A stretch of DNA of 64,000 nucleotides, taken from the NCBI GenBank assembly GCA_964242335.1, contig CAXTAY010000019.1, forward strand, positions 1 to 64,000. Reading direction: 5' to 3'. The notes under the pieces were generated by a model, which had not been told where the DNA came from, searched no databases, and was given only the letters and a program-made list of their open reading frames with translations. The position numbers and the translations under genes are program-made. Source of the DNA: Lichenicoccus sp964242335. Its GTDB lineage: Bacteria > Pseudomonadota > Alphaproteobacteria > Acetobacterales > Acetobacteraceae. Below, in pieces: positions 50,516 to 59,517 of the stretch. Within the stretch, counting starts at the first letter, position 1, and the number at the start of each line of letters is the position of its first letter.

Positions 50516-51646
50516 ATGCAAAGAGCTTCATCCGTTCCTGGTCCCGTCGCTGTGGCCGAAGCGCCACGGATGCACACGATCCCGGCTCCGCTCCGGTCCC
50601 GTAGCCGCCTGACCGATCTCGATCGCGCCAAGGGCATCGCCATCCTGCTGGTGGTGTTCGGCCATCTGGTGCCGCAGGAGGACCCGGCCGGGGTCACCTG
50701 GTACGAGCCGCTGCGCATCGCCATCTACCTGTTCCACATGCCGCTGTTCATGTATCTCAGCGGCTACGTCGCCTTCTGGTCGGGAGCGGCCAAGCTGCCC
50801 GCCGGCGGCTGGCCACGCCTTGTGCTGCGCCGCGCCAAGCGCCTGCTGGTGCCGTTCTTCGGCTTCGGCTGCGCGATCCTGGCGGCGAAGCTCGTGGCTG
50901 CGCACGTCATGCACGTCGACAACGTGCCGACCGGTCTCGCCGCCGGTCTAGACAGCCTGCTGCTGCATACCGCGCACAGCCCGGCGATGTCGGTCTGGTA
51001 TATCGGGGTGCTGTTCATCTACGTGATCGCGACACCGCTGCTGCTGCGCCTGCCGCGCCTGCCACAGGTGCCGGCCGAGCTGCAGCTCATGCTGATCGCC
51101 ATCGTGCTGTACCTGATCCAGGCGCCTCCGGTGCTGTACATGGACCGCGTCTGCCGCTTCTTCGTCTTCTTCGTCGCCGGCGGTGTGGCGGCGCGTGCCG
51201 GCGCCAGGTGGTGGGCGATCCTCGATCAATGGTATCTGCCCGCCCTGCTGGCGCTGGTGGCGGTCGTCAGCTTCGCCGCCAGCGGCGGCGGCGGCGTCGT
51301 CCACTTCAACTGGAAGACGGATGCGGCCGACCACTTTCCCTACAAGACCTACATGCTGGCGTCCGGCCTGCTGTCGATGGTGGCGTTCCACGGGCTCGCA
51401 CGCAGCCAGTTCATCGTGCGCCGGGAGTGGCTGGTGTTCGTCGGCACCATGTCGTTCGCGATCTACCTGCTGAACACCATCTGCCTGGGATTGGCCAAGG
51501 GCATCCTGCTCAAGTTCCTGTCCTGGAACGCGCATGATTTCGTCCTGATCGCGAGCGTAATGATGATCGCCGGCGTGTTCGGGCCGATCCTGATCAAGCG
51601 CTACCTGCTGCGTCACGTCCCGGCGCTGGACCGCATCACGGATTGA
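50516..51646 (+). CDS. Membrane acyltransferase (acyltransferase-3 family)
   Basis: A 376-residue protein with about ten helices. Signature: LDRAKGIAILLVVFGHLVPQ with the active His, then IAIYLFHMPLFMYLSGYVAFW and SVWYIGVLFIYVIATPLLL. It is shorter and only distantly like the acyltransferase at 45 kb, so two different acyl substitutions are possible, or it adds succinyl or pyruvyl groups. Its 3' end overlaps the WecB-like gene by 11 bases in convergent direction. It is divergent from the tyrosine kinase operon across 280 bases of somewhat AT-rich DNA. Confidence 0.85.
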   Translation: MQRASSVPGPVAVAEAPRMHTIPAPLRSRSRLTDLDRAKGIAILLVVFGHLVPQEDPAGVTWYEPLRIAIYLFHMPLFMYLSGYVAFWSGAAKLPAGGWPRLVLRRAKRLLVPFFGFGCAILAAKLVAAHVMHVDNVPTGLAAGLDSLLLHTAHSPAMSVWYIGVLFIYVIATPLLLRLPRLPQVPAELQLMLIAIVLYLIQAPPVLYMDRVCRFFVFFVAGGVAARAGARWWAILDQWYLPALLALVAVVSFAASGGGGVVHFNWKTDAADHFPYKTYMLASGLLSMVAFHGLARSQFIVRREWLVFVGTMSFAIYLLNTICLGLAKGILLKFLSWNAHDFVLIASVMMIAGVFGPILIKRYLLRHVPALDRITD

Positions 51647-52388
51647 GGCGCTGCCGCAGCAGCAGCGTGAAGATCGGCGGGTTGTCCACCAGGTAGCGGC
51701 GCACCAGCCGGCGCGGATCGGACAGCATGCGGTGCAGCCACTCGATCCCCAGTCGCTGCATGAAGGCCGGCGCGCGCGGCATCGCGCCGGCGACGAACTC
51801 CAGGCTGGCGCCGATGCATAGCCCGGTTCCGCGCGCGCCGTCGCTGGCCGCGATCGCCGCCGCCAGCCGCTCCTGCCGCGGCGAACCCACGGCCAGGAAC
51901 ACCAGCCGCGCCGGATGATCGAGCACGAACTGCACCGCCCGACGCAGCTCGGCCGGGTCGCGATCGAAGCCCATCGGCGGATCGTAGTGCGCGGGCGCCA
52001 CCATGCCGGTACGTGCGATCAGCGCCTGGAGGTGCGACGCGCGCAGCCCGATGATGGTCACGCGCTCGCCGGGAAGGAGATGCTCCGACAGCAATCGTGC
52101 CGTGAGGTCGCTGCCGGTCGTGACCGCCGGCGCCTGCAGGCCGATGATCCGCGCCGTGCGTGCCACCACGCGGCTGTCCAGCAGGCAGAGCAGCGCCTGC
52201 CGGTACAACGGCGGCAGCGAGGGATCGCGCGACAGCCGCACGAGGTGATCGGCATTCGGCGTCACCACGTAGGCAAACGCTGCGTCGGCGGAACGAGCCG
52301 CTACGAGCCGCGCCGCGACCGCCACGTCCAGATCGGCGAAGTCGAGGCCGAGCAGCCGGCATCGCGCCGTCTCCGCATCCCGGCTCAT
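51636..52388 (-). CDS. WecB/TagA/CpsF family glycosyltransferase
   Basis: A 250-residue GT26 enzyme. Motifs: VVTPNADHLVRLSRDP (family T/N-x-N-x-x-H), CLLDSRVVARTARIIG, the conserved ERVTIIGL and LVFLAVGSPRQERLAA (GxPxQE), plus GLCIGASLEFVAGAMPRAPAFMQRLGIEWLHRM with the C-terminal membrane-binding basic tail. The family adds N-acetylmannosamine(uronic acid) or glucuronic/glucose units to lipid-linked acceptors; GumM-like enzymes belong here. The start at 52388 directly precedes the fold; upstream Mets give a polar extension without similarity. Confidence 0.85.
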   Translation of the reverse strand: MSRDAETARCRLLGLDFADLDVAVAARLVAARSADAAFAYVVTPNADHLVRLSRDPSLPPLYRQALLCLLDSRVVARTARIIGLQAPAVTTGSDLTARLLSEHLLPGERVTIIGLRASHLQALIARTGMVAPAHYDPPMGFDRDPAELRRAVQFVLDHPARLVFLAVGSPRQERLAAAIAASDGARGTGLCIGASLEFVAGAMPRAPAFMQRLGIEWLHRMLSDPRRLVRRYLVDNPPIFTLLLRQRLNP

Positions 52389-52498
52389 GATGCGTCGCCG
52401 TTCGTTTTCATTCCGTTCCATCTCCTTCGGCCGCCATTTAACACGCCCGGCACCCATGCTACAGTCCCGAGAAGGTGCAACAGGGGATTCGGGACGAG

Positions 52499-54073
52499 AT
52501 GCTGTCGACGCATGGACGACATGCCGGCGGCGTCATCAGCGCCCTGATCCTGGCCCTGCTGGTGCTGGTCGGCTCGGCCTGGTCCCGTGGCACCGAATAT
52601 GACGAGAACTACAGCGTGTTCATCGCCTCCGGGATGCCGCGCCCGGTCTGGCCGAGCGGCGCCTTCATGCCGCGCGAGGTGCGGCCGTTCTTCTCCGGTC
52701 ACAGCACGATGCGCAGCATCGCCGCCGACCTGCGTCGCACCGACGTGCATCCGCCGCTGTATTTCTGGTCGGTCGCGGGCTGGCGCGCCCTTTTCGGTGG
52801 CGGACTGTTCCGCACCCGGCTGTTCTCCGTGCTGTGCAGCCTGGTGGCGCTCGCCGGCGTCGCGCGCCTGGCCGGGCTCGCCGGGATGCCACCGGTGGCC
52901 GCGATGCTGCTGACGCTGGGCTGCTACGGCTTCACCTACACGGGCTCGATCGCCCGCGGCTTCGCCCTGGCGCAACTCTGCATGGTCTGGGGCACCGTGC
53001 TGATCGTGCTCGCTGCCCGCGCCCGCGAGACCGCTCGCGCGCATGCGCTGGCGCTCGCCGGTGGCTTGCTGCTCGGGCTCGCCAGCTTCTCGAACTACCT
53101 GGCGGCGTTCGGCGGTGCCGCGGCACTGCTCTGGCTGCTGCTGACCCGCACCCGTCAGGTGACGCGCTGGCTCGCGGCGGGGCTCGGCTTCGCCTGCATC
53201 CTGCCGCTGGACCTGTTCTTCTTCCTCGCCCAGCGCACCAGCCGCGTCGGCCAGTTCCCGCCCTTCTCGCTGCTGCCGAGCCTGGCGCGGCTCGGCAAAT
53301 ACGCGAGTGCCAACGTGTTCGGCGGCCTGCCGCTCTATCTCGGCCACGTCCCCGGCCTGATCCTGGGCACGCTGCTGGTGCTGGGCCTGGTCGCCCTGGT
53401 CGGCCTGATCGGTCTGCGCTGGCGCGGCATCGGCGCCGCCGAGGGCCGCCTCCTGCTGCTGCTGGCGACGCTGGCGACACCGGTCGGGCTGCTCGGGCTC
53501 GGCTTCGTCTTCAACAACACGCCGATCGAGCTGCGCTACATCGCGTTCGCCACGCCGTTCTTCGCCATCCTGCTCGCCGGCGCCTTCGCCAGCCTGCCGG
53601 CGCGGACGGGCCTTGCCGGACTCCTCGTGCTGCTGTGCGTGCAGGCGCTCTCGCTCGCCGGCCTGATGAGCAGGCCGGAGACGATGCAGCCGCAGGCGCA
53701 GGCGGCACGGGCGGCACGTCGGCTCGCGGCCGACGGCGATGCGCTGGTGCTGGTACCGTTCGGCAATGACGGCGTGGGCGTGCTCGCCGCCTTCGTCACG
53801 GAATCGCCGGACGCCCTGCGCATCCAGCGCGTCGATCCGGGCGAACCCGCGTCGACGATCCGGCAGGACGCGGCGCAGGCACCGCGCGTGGTGCTGGTGC
53901 TGCTCGGCCTGGACGCCGACAGCAGGGCGGTGCTCCCGGTCATGCAGCAGGCGTTCGACCGGGATCGCTGCTGGGTCCGCGCCGCGAGCGGCTTCGACGT
54001 CGTCGCCTTCGACCGCAGCCGTGCCTGCGCGACGGCGACCGCGCGATCTCCGGGGACGCGCGAGGCACCTTGA
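52499..54073 (+). CDS. GT-C membrane glycosyltransferase (PMT/ArnT-like)
   Basis: About 524 residues with some 10-11 helices. The first external loop contains the acidic pair in RGTEYDENYSVFIAS and the next loop TDVHPPLYFWSVAGW, both hallmarks of polyprenyl-phosphate-sugar dependent GT-C enzymes. The C-terminal about 130 residues are soluble. It is the first gene of a pair with a polyprenyl-phosphate sugar synthase gene (54.2 kb), which would supply its donor. Acceptor unknown; side-chain addition to the exopolysaccharide in the periplasm is reasonable. ATG 52499 preferred, with GGGACGAG before it. Confidence 0.8.
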   Translation: MLSTHGRHAGGVISALILALLVLVGSAWSRGTEYDENYSVFIASGMPRPVWPSGAFMPREVRPFFSGHSTMRSIAADLRRTDVHPPLYFWSVAGWRALFGGGLFRTRLFSVLCSLVALAGVARLAGLAGMPPVAAMLLTLGCYGFTYTGSIARGFALAQLCMVWGTVLIVLAARARETARAHALALAGGLLLGLASFSNYLAAFGGAAALLWLLLTRTRQVTRWLAAGLGFACILPLDLFFFLAQRTSRVGQFPPFSLLPSLARLGKYASANVFGGLPLYLGHVPGLILGTLLVLGLVALVGLIGLRWRGIGAAEGRLLLLLATLATPVGLLGLGFVFNNTPIELRYIAFATPFFAILLAGAFASLPARTGLAGLLVLLCVQALSLAGLMSRPETMQPQAQAARAARRLAADGDALVLVPFGNDGVGVLAAFVTESPDALRIQRVDPGEPASTIRQDAAQAPRVVLVLLGLDADSRAVLPVMQQAFDRDRCWVRAASGFDVVAFDRSRACATATARSPGTREAP

Positions 54074-54221
54074 CCCGGTATCATGCCGAGACCAAACCCG
54101 TAACGATGGCGAAGCGGTTACGATGTCGTCGATGACCGGCGGTGATCCGGAGGCTCCGCACCGGTCGGTGCGGCCCGCAGAGCCCGTGCGGAGTTCCAGC
54201 CCGTCCACGGAAAGTCACCCC

Positions 54222-55193
54222 ATGATCCAAGGCCGTCCCGTCTTCTCCGTCGTCGTGCCCTGCTACAACGAGGCGCTCGGACTGGCGGAGTTCCATCGCC
54301 GGCTCAGCGCGGTGATGGACGCGATCGGCCGCAGCTGGGAAGTGGTCTACGTCAATGACGGCAGCATCGACGGCACCCTTGCCTGCGTGGAGGCGATGCG
54401 CGGCGCGGATCCGCATGTCGGCCTGATCAACCTGTCGCGCAATTTCGGCAAGGAGATCGCGCTCACCGCCGGCCTCGACCACGCCCAGGGCCAGGCGGTC
54501 ATCGTGATCGACGCGGACCTGCAGGACCCGCCCGAGATCATTCCGGAGCTGGTGGCGATCTGGGATACCGGAATCGACATGGTCTACGCGCAGCGCCGCG
54601 CCCGCGAGGGCGAGACGTGGCTGAAGAAGGTCACCGCCGACCTGTTCTATCGCCTGATGCAGCGCCTCGGCGGCGTGCGGCTGCCGCGCAACACCGGCGA
54701 TTTCCGGCTGATGAGCCGTCGCGCACTGGATGCGCTGCTGCGGCTGCGCGAGCATCATCGCTTCATGAAGGGCCTGTTCGCCTGGATCGGCTTTCCGAGC
54801 CAGGCGGTGCTCTACGACCGCGCGCCGCGCCACGCCGGCAGCAGCAGCTGGAACTACTGGCGGCTGTGGAACCTCGCGGTCGAGGGCATCACCGGCTTCA
54901 CCCTGATGCCGCTCAAGATCGCGACCTATCTCGGCCTGGCGGTGGCGTTGTTCGCGCTGCTGTTCGGTGGACAGCTGATCATCCGCACCATGTTGTTCGG
55001 CAACCAGGTGCCCGGCTACCCGAGCCTGATGGCGGTGGTGCTGTTCCTCGGCGGGGTGCAGCTGATGACGCTCGGCGTCATCGGCGAGTATCTTGGCCGC
55101 GTCTTCAACGAGACCAAGCAGCGCCCGCTCTACCTGCTGGAGCGCGCCACCGCAAGCGCCGTCGCGGAGCGGGCGAGAATCGATGCCGCCTGA
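54222..55193 (+). CDS. Polyprenyl-phosphate sugar synthase with two membrane helices (GtrB/YkcC-like)
   Basis: A 323-residue GT2 enzyme: FSVVVPCYNEALGLAEF, VVYVNDGSIDGTLACV, RNFGKEIALTAGLDHAQGQAVIVIDADLQDPPE with the DAD metal motif, and FRLMSRRALDALLRLREHHRFMKGLFAWIGF. Two C-terminal helices follow (IATYLGLAVALFALLFGGQLI and PSLMAVVLFLGGVQLMTLGVIGEYLGR). This layout is that of GtrB-type enzymes that make undecaprenyl-phospho-glucose or similar. GGAAAG precedes the ATG; a longer frame from 54123 is possible. It abuts the barrel gene tail to tail with no spacer. Confidence 0.9.
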   Translation: MIQGRPVFSVVVPCYNEALGLAEFHRRLSAVMDAIGRSWEVVYVNDGSIDGTLACVEAMRGADPHVGLINLSRNFGKEIALTAGLDHAQGQAVIVIDADLQDPPEIIPELVAIWDTGIDMVYAQRRAREGETWLKKVTADLFYRLMQRLGGVRLPRNTGDFRLMSRRALDALLRLREHHRFMKGLFAWIGFPSQAVLYDRAPRHAGSSSWNYWRLWNLAVEGITGFTLMPLKIATYLGLAVALFALLFGGQLIIRTMLFGNQVPGYPSLMAVVLFLGGVQLMTLGVIGEYLGRVFNETKQRPLYLLERATASAVAERARIDAA

Positions 55194-56573
55194 TCAGAGG
55201 CCGAACTTGACGCGGAACAGCACGATGCTCTCGGAGAACGACCCGTCGAAGTAGTCGTGCTCGATGAACTGGTAGCTCAGCGCGGCCTGCAGGTTGCGAT
55301 TGATCAGGTAGGTCGCGCCGACGCCGCCGCCGTACTGTTTCTGCGTCAGGTTCGAGCCCTGGTAGGCCGCATTCTCGAACTGCCCGTTGCCCTGCACCAG
55401 CAGATAGCGGAACAGCTCGTGGTCGACGATCAGGTTCAGCCGGTCGTAGGTGTAGCCGGTGACGGTGTCGGTGGTCGCGTCCTCGATGGTGCGGGCGTAG
55501 CGCGCGGTCACCGTGGTCAGGCCGGTCGGGTTCCAGATCACGTCGGCCTCGCCGATCGGCTCGCCCTTGTTGCCGTACTGGTTGCCGTTGAAGAAGCGCT
55601 CCTGATAGCCGGCCAGGGCGCGCAGCCGGGTGGCGCCGGTGAGCTGGTAGTCGAGCCCCGCCAGCACCGTGGCGCCGGTGGAATCGACCACCCCGATGTT
55701 CAGCTCGGTGGGGCGAATATAGTGGTCGTAGTTGCCGTTGACGACGATCACCGCGCTGCGGTCGGGCTGGAACTCGTAGCGGGCGATGACGCCGCCCTGC
55801 AGCGTGTTGCTGTCGCGCAGGCTCTGGTTGAAGACATTCAGGTTGTCGAGCGGCACGCCGCTGAAATCGCCGTGCGCGAAACGCAGCAACTGGTAGTCGA
55901 CATTCGGCGTCAGGGTGAAGCGGCCGAGCGTGGTGGTGTAGCTGACCCGGAAGTCGGTATCGCTGAAGTTCAGCGGCTTGTTGAGCTGGATCAGCTGGGT
56001 GCCGTTGACACCGATGTCGTAGGGTTCCTCGTTGGCGCTCTGGTAGCTGATCGAGCCGGTGAGCTGATCGCGGCCGATATCCAGGGCGCCCCCGGCCGAC
56101 GCGTTGTAGTCGGTGTGACTGAGCCGCGGCACGTCCCAGTAGCGGGTGTCGTTGATGCCGGCGCTGATGCCGAAATTATCCCGCGAATAGTCCGAATTCA
56201 ACGACACCGAGGCGCCGCTCTGCAGTTCGCTGCTGCCCCGGCCGTCGATCGCGCCGCCGATGACGTTGCTGTCGTAGCCGGCCTGCTCGTTTATGCTGGG
56301 CCGGATCATGAACGCGCCCTCGCGTATGCCCTGGGCGTCGTAATCCGGACGCACGCGCGATTGCACCGTGACGCCAGGCTCGTTCGATGCGCCGGGCACG
56401 CCCTCCGGAAAGTAGTTGTCGAGCGGCAATCCGGGACCGAAATAGGTACTCAACGGCGTCACCGCCTGCGCGGGACCGGCGGCAAGCCAAAGTCCGGACA
56501 GCGCCAGCACGCCGGCCCGCCCCGCCGCATGGCGCGCGAGCCCCTGGCCCGATCGGCTTGCGTGCTTGGACAT
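55194..56573 (-). CDS. Outer-membrane beta-barrel protein of the exopolysaccharide locus
   Basis: A 459-residue precursor: signal peptide (VLALSGLWLAAGPAQA), a short N-terminal segment (PLSTYFGPGLPLDNYFPEGV), then a long series of amphipathic strands beginning IRPSINEQAGYDSNVIGG and ending QAALSYQFIEHDYFDGSFSESIVLFRVKFGL (cut), with a terminal hydrophobic strand. This resembles the large beta-barrel (BBP2) group found with polysaccharide export genes. It could be the outer-membrane channel for the short export lipoprotein at 35.2 kb. GGGGAAA stands 8 nt before the ATG. Confidence 0.8.
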   Translation of the reverse strand: MSKHASRSGQGLARHAAGRAGVLALSGLWLAAGPAQAVTPLSTYFGPGLPLDNYFPEGVPGASNEPGVTVQSRVRPDYDAQGIREGAFMIRPSINEQAGYDSNVIGGAIDGRGSSELQSGASVSLNSDYSRDNFGISAGINDTRYWDVPRLSHTDYNASAGGALDIGRDQLTGSISYQSANEEPYDIGVNGTQLIQLNKPLNFSDTDFRVSYTTTLGRFTLTPNVDYQLLRFAHGDFSGVPLDNLNVFNQSLRDSNTLQGGVIARYEFQPDRSAVIVVNGNYDHYIRPTELNIGVVDSTGATVLAGLDYQLTGATRLRALAGYQERFFNGNQYGNKGEPIGEADVIWNPTGLTTVTARYARTIEDATTDTVTGYTYDRLNLIVDHELFRYLLVQGNGQFENAAYQGSNLTQKQYGGGVGATYLINRNLQAALSYQFIEHDYFDGSFSESIVLFRVKFGL

Positions 56574-56981
56574 CGTCACGTTTCCCCACGCGAATAGAGC
56601 AGCCGGGGTAACAAATTTACCGGGCGTTGCATAGCAAGCGGCCCGCCGCGCCGCCGCGCACCGACCCCGCGCGGCATTCTGGTCACACCTTCGCCGATGG
56701 CCGCCGCGAGGCCGCGGACGCAACGGGATCGACAACTCCGACCAAGCATCTGCCGCTATTTTAAGTATATGTTGGCCATCTCCTATGCATCTGACTGTTT
56801 TTTGACCGGAGATAGTGATGTAGATCTGGCGCACGTCTCAATAATGTGCGGTCTTTGGGCACATTTCCCTTGATCTGCGGCTTTCTTCCGGATCGACTTC
56901 ATCGCGCCGGAGCAACGGATCGGTCGGCTCATGACGATCGGTCGGCTCATGACGACCGAGGATGGAGATCGAGGGATGAGG
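56574..56981. other. Divergent promoter region of barrel and TonB receptor genes
   Basis: About 400 bases; the part 56750-56870 is AT-richer (TTTTAAGTATATG, TGACTGTTTTTTGACCGG). It holds an exact 18-base tandem repeat (gatcggtcggctcatgac at 56918-56935 and 56936-56953) close to the TonB receptor start; each unit carries an in-frame ATG. I see no gene, riboswitch or Fur-like box. Confidence 0.5.
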
Positions 56982-59453
56982 ATGAAGAGCGCGGACAAGT
57001 TGAGAAACAGTCTGCTGCTGACGGTGTGCCCGCTCGCCGTCGCGGTCGGTGGGCCGGCACTCGCCCAGGTTTCGTCGGCGCCCTCGCCACCCGCCGGCGC
57101 CGCCACGAGCGCTTCCGCATCGGCCGGGACGACGACCCCCTCGAGCCGGACCAGCGGCGCGGCAGCCGCATCGGCCGGCAACAGCGGCGAGTCCGTCATC
57201 GTCACCGGCACGCGCAGCCTGGGCCGCAAGGCGCGTGACAGCACCAGCCCGATCGACGTCATCACCGCGGCGACGCTGCGCCGGTCGGGCCAACCCAACC
57301 TGAGCGACGCGCTGGTCCGTACCGACCCGTCGATCACCGTGAACGCCATGGGCGCGGACACCGCCGATCTCACCGCGGCGATCGTGCTGCGCGGCCTGAA
57401 CCCGGACGATACGCTGGTGCTGATCGACGGCAAGCGCCGCAACGGCACCGCCAACATCACCGCCGATGCCGGTCCGCAGCAGGGCGCCACACCGGTCGAC
57501 CTCAACATGATCCCGGCCGCCGCGATCGACCACATCGAGATCCTGCGCGACGGCGCCGCGGCCCAGTACGGGTCCGACGCGGTCGCCGGCGTCGTCAACA
57601 TCATCATGAAGAAGACCGACCACGGCACCAGCGGCAACGCCCTGACCGGCGCCAACGCCTATAACGGCGACGGCTGGACCTACCAGGTCAACGCCGACCA
57701 GGGCGCCTCGTTCGGCAGCGACGGCTACGTCCATATCGGCGGCCAGATGTATCACGCCGATCATTTCACGGCGCCCGCGATCGACGACCGCACCGGCCGC
57801 GACGACAACTACATCAACGGCCTGCCGGAGGAGACGCGCGAGACGCTGAGCATCGATTTCGGCAAGACGCTGGTCGAGGGCGTGCAGGGCTACGGGCTGA
57901 TCACGTACGGTCACCGTCACGCCGAGGGCTACGAGAACTATCGCCTGCCGAGCGTGCTGCCGACGATCTACCCGTACGGCTTCTCGCCGACCGAGACCGA
58001 CGAGGAGAACCAGTACGCGGCGACGCTGGGCCTGAAGGGCGACGACTTCCTGGGCTTCAACTGGGACGTGAGCACCACCTACGGCGCCGACGAGGTCGCC
58101 ATCGGCAACAAGGATACCGGCAACCCCAACCTGTACGCGGCGACCGGTTTCACCGAGACGCAGGCGCTGGCGGAGAGCCTGCGCAACGCGCAGTGGACCA
58201 ACAACATCGACATCTCCAAGCCGATCACCTTCATGAACGTGCCATTCACGCTGGCACTCGGCGCCGAGCACCGGCTCGAGATGTACAAGATCGGCGCCGG
58301 CAACCCCGCCTCCTACCTGCTCGGCGGCACGCAGGGCTTCGCCGGGCTGCTGCCGGCGAACGCCGGCAGCTTCAGCCGCGACGTCTATGCGGCCTACATC
58401 GACATCGATCTGCATCCGGTGCCGAAGCTGGACGTCGACCTCGCAGGCCGCTTCGAGCACTACACCGACGTCGACAACACCGAGAACGGCAAGCTCTCCA
58501 GCCGCTACGACTTCACCCGGCAGATCGCGATACGCGGCACCATCAGCACCGGCTTCCGCGCGCCGACGTTGGCGGAGGAGCATTTCAGCGCGCTCAACGT
58601 CTCGCCGACCGGCGCCAGCGGCGACCTCGCCGTCGACTCCGCCGCCGCCGCATCGCTCGGTGCGGTGCCGCTGAAGCCGGAGCGCTCGACCAACGCCAGC
58701 GCCGGCGTGGTACTGCAGCCGATCAGCAACCTGAGCGTCACCGCCGACATCTACCAGATCAACATCCGCGACCGCATCATCGGCGGCGGCGACATCAACG
58801 GCCTGCCCGCGGAGAACGCGATCGCGCTGACCGGGGCGCAGCTTCCCGCCGGGATCCAGTCGAACGACATCTCCGCGTTCTATTTCTCGAACGGCGCCAA
58901 CACCCGCACCCAGGGTGCCGACATCAACATCAGCTACTTCTCCAACTTCCACGAGTACGGCACCGTCAACTGGACCGCAGGCGTCGACCTGAACCGCACA
59001 CGGCTCACCCATCTGGCGAACAGCGCCAACGGCATACCGCTGCTGACCGCCGAAGGCATCGGCTACATCACCACGGCGTTCCCGCGCAGCAAGATCATCC
59101 TCGATGCGTTCTGGCGACTGGGGAAGTGGGACGTCAACCTGCGGCAGACCCGCTACGGCCAGACCACCGACGACCTGCAGTACGCCGACCAGGCGCCGGC
59201 GGCGCTGCAGTTCTCCAACTCGACCTTCCTCGAGTTCAAGAACGCGCCGCGCTGGCTGACCGACCTCGAGATCGGCTACGCGCTGTCGCCGCACTGGCAT
59301 GTCGCGGTCGGCGGCAACAACCTGTTCAACATCCTGCCGCGCAAGACGCCGCCGGACGTCTCCTATCTCGGCGTCGAGTACTACGACCAGTTCGCCGGCC
59401 AGGTGCCGATCTCCGGCGGATTCTATTACGGGCGGATCAACTTCACCTTCTGA
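56982..59453 (+). CDS. TonB-dependent receptor
   Basis: About 823 residues. A signal peptide (LLLTVCPLAVAVGGPALAQ) is followed by a Ser/Ala/Thr-rich linker, a TonB box (ESVIVTGTR), a plug (SPIDVITAATLRRSGQPNLSDAL … VLRGLNPDDTLVLIDGKRRN … IPAAAIDHIEILRDGAAAQYGSDAVAGVVNIIMKK, cut) and a barrel ending …YYGRINFTF with the terminal Phe. The substrate is unknown; no riboswitch is visible, and the neighbours (inositol-like genes) only hint at a sugar or polyol. ATG 56982 has GAGGG 6 nt upstream; ATG 56976 is close behind. Confidence 0.9.
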   Translation: MKSADKLRNSLLLTVCPLAVAVGGPALAQVSSAPSPPAGAATSASASAGTTTPSSRTSGAAAASAGNSGESVIVTGTRSLGRKARDSTSPIDVITAATLRRSGQPNLSDALVRTDPSITVNAMGADTADLTAAIVLRGLNPDDTLVLIDGKRRNGTANITADAGPQQGATPVDLNMIPAAAIDHIEILRDGAAAQYGSDAVAGVVNIIMKKTDHGTSGNALTGANAYNGDGWTYQVNADQGASFGSDGYVHIGGQMYHADHFTAPAIDDRTGRDDNYINGLPEETRETLSIDFGKTLVEGVQGYGLITYGHRHAEGYENYRLPSVLPTIYPYGFSPTETDEENQYAATLGLKGDDFLGFNWDVSTTYGADEVAIGNKDTGNPNLYAATGFTETQALAESLRNAQWTNNIDISKPITFMNVPFTLALGAEHRLEMYKIGAGNPASYLLGGTQGFAGLLPANAGSFSRDVYAAYIDIDLHPVPKLDVDLAGRFEHYTDVDNTENGKLSSRYDFTRQIAIRGTISTGFRAPTLAEEHFSALNVSPTGASGDLAVDSAAAASLGAVPLKPERSTNASAGVVLQPISNLSVTADIYQINIRDRIIGGGDINGLPAENAIALTGAQLPAGIQSNDISAFYFSNGANTRTQGADINISYFSNFHEYGTVNWTAGVDLNRTRLTHLANSANGIPLLTAEGIGYITTAFPRSKIILDAFWRLGKWDVNLRQTRYGQTTDDLQYADQAPAALQFSNSTFLEFKNAPRWLTDLEIGYALSPHWHVAVGGNNLFNILPRKTPPDVSYLGVEYYDQFAGQVPISGGFYYGRINFTF

Positions 59454-59517
59454 CGGCAGCCGCACCGGAGAGGATGCGGGTGAAGCGGGCCTCGCCGCCG
59501 GGCCGGCCGGCGCCGCT

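Noticed and set aside
27205..56573. Cellulose synthase (bcs) locus
   Set aside because: No BcsA-type QxxRW processive synthase or PilZ domain; the set is a Wzx/Wzy-type exopolysaccharide pathway.
56838..59465. An 875-codon minus-strand frame covering the TonB receptor
   Set aside because: Val/Arg/Asp-rich antisense shadow caused by high GC; the plus-strand TonB receptor has signal peptide, plug and barrel.
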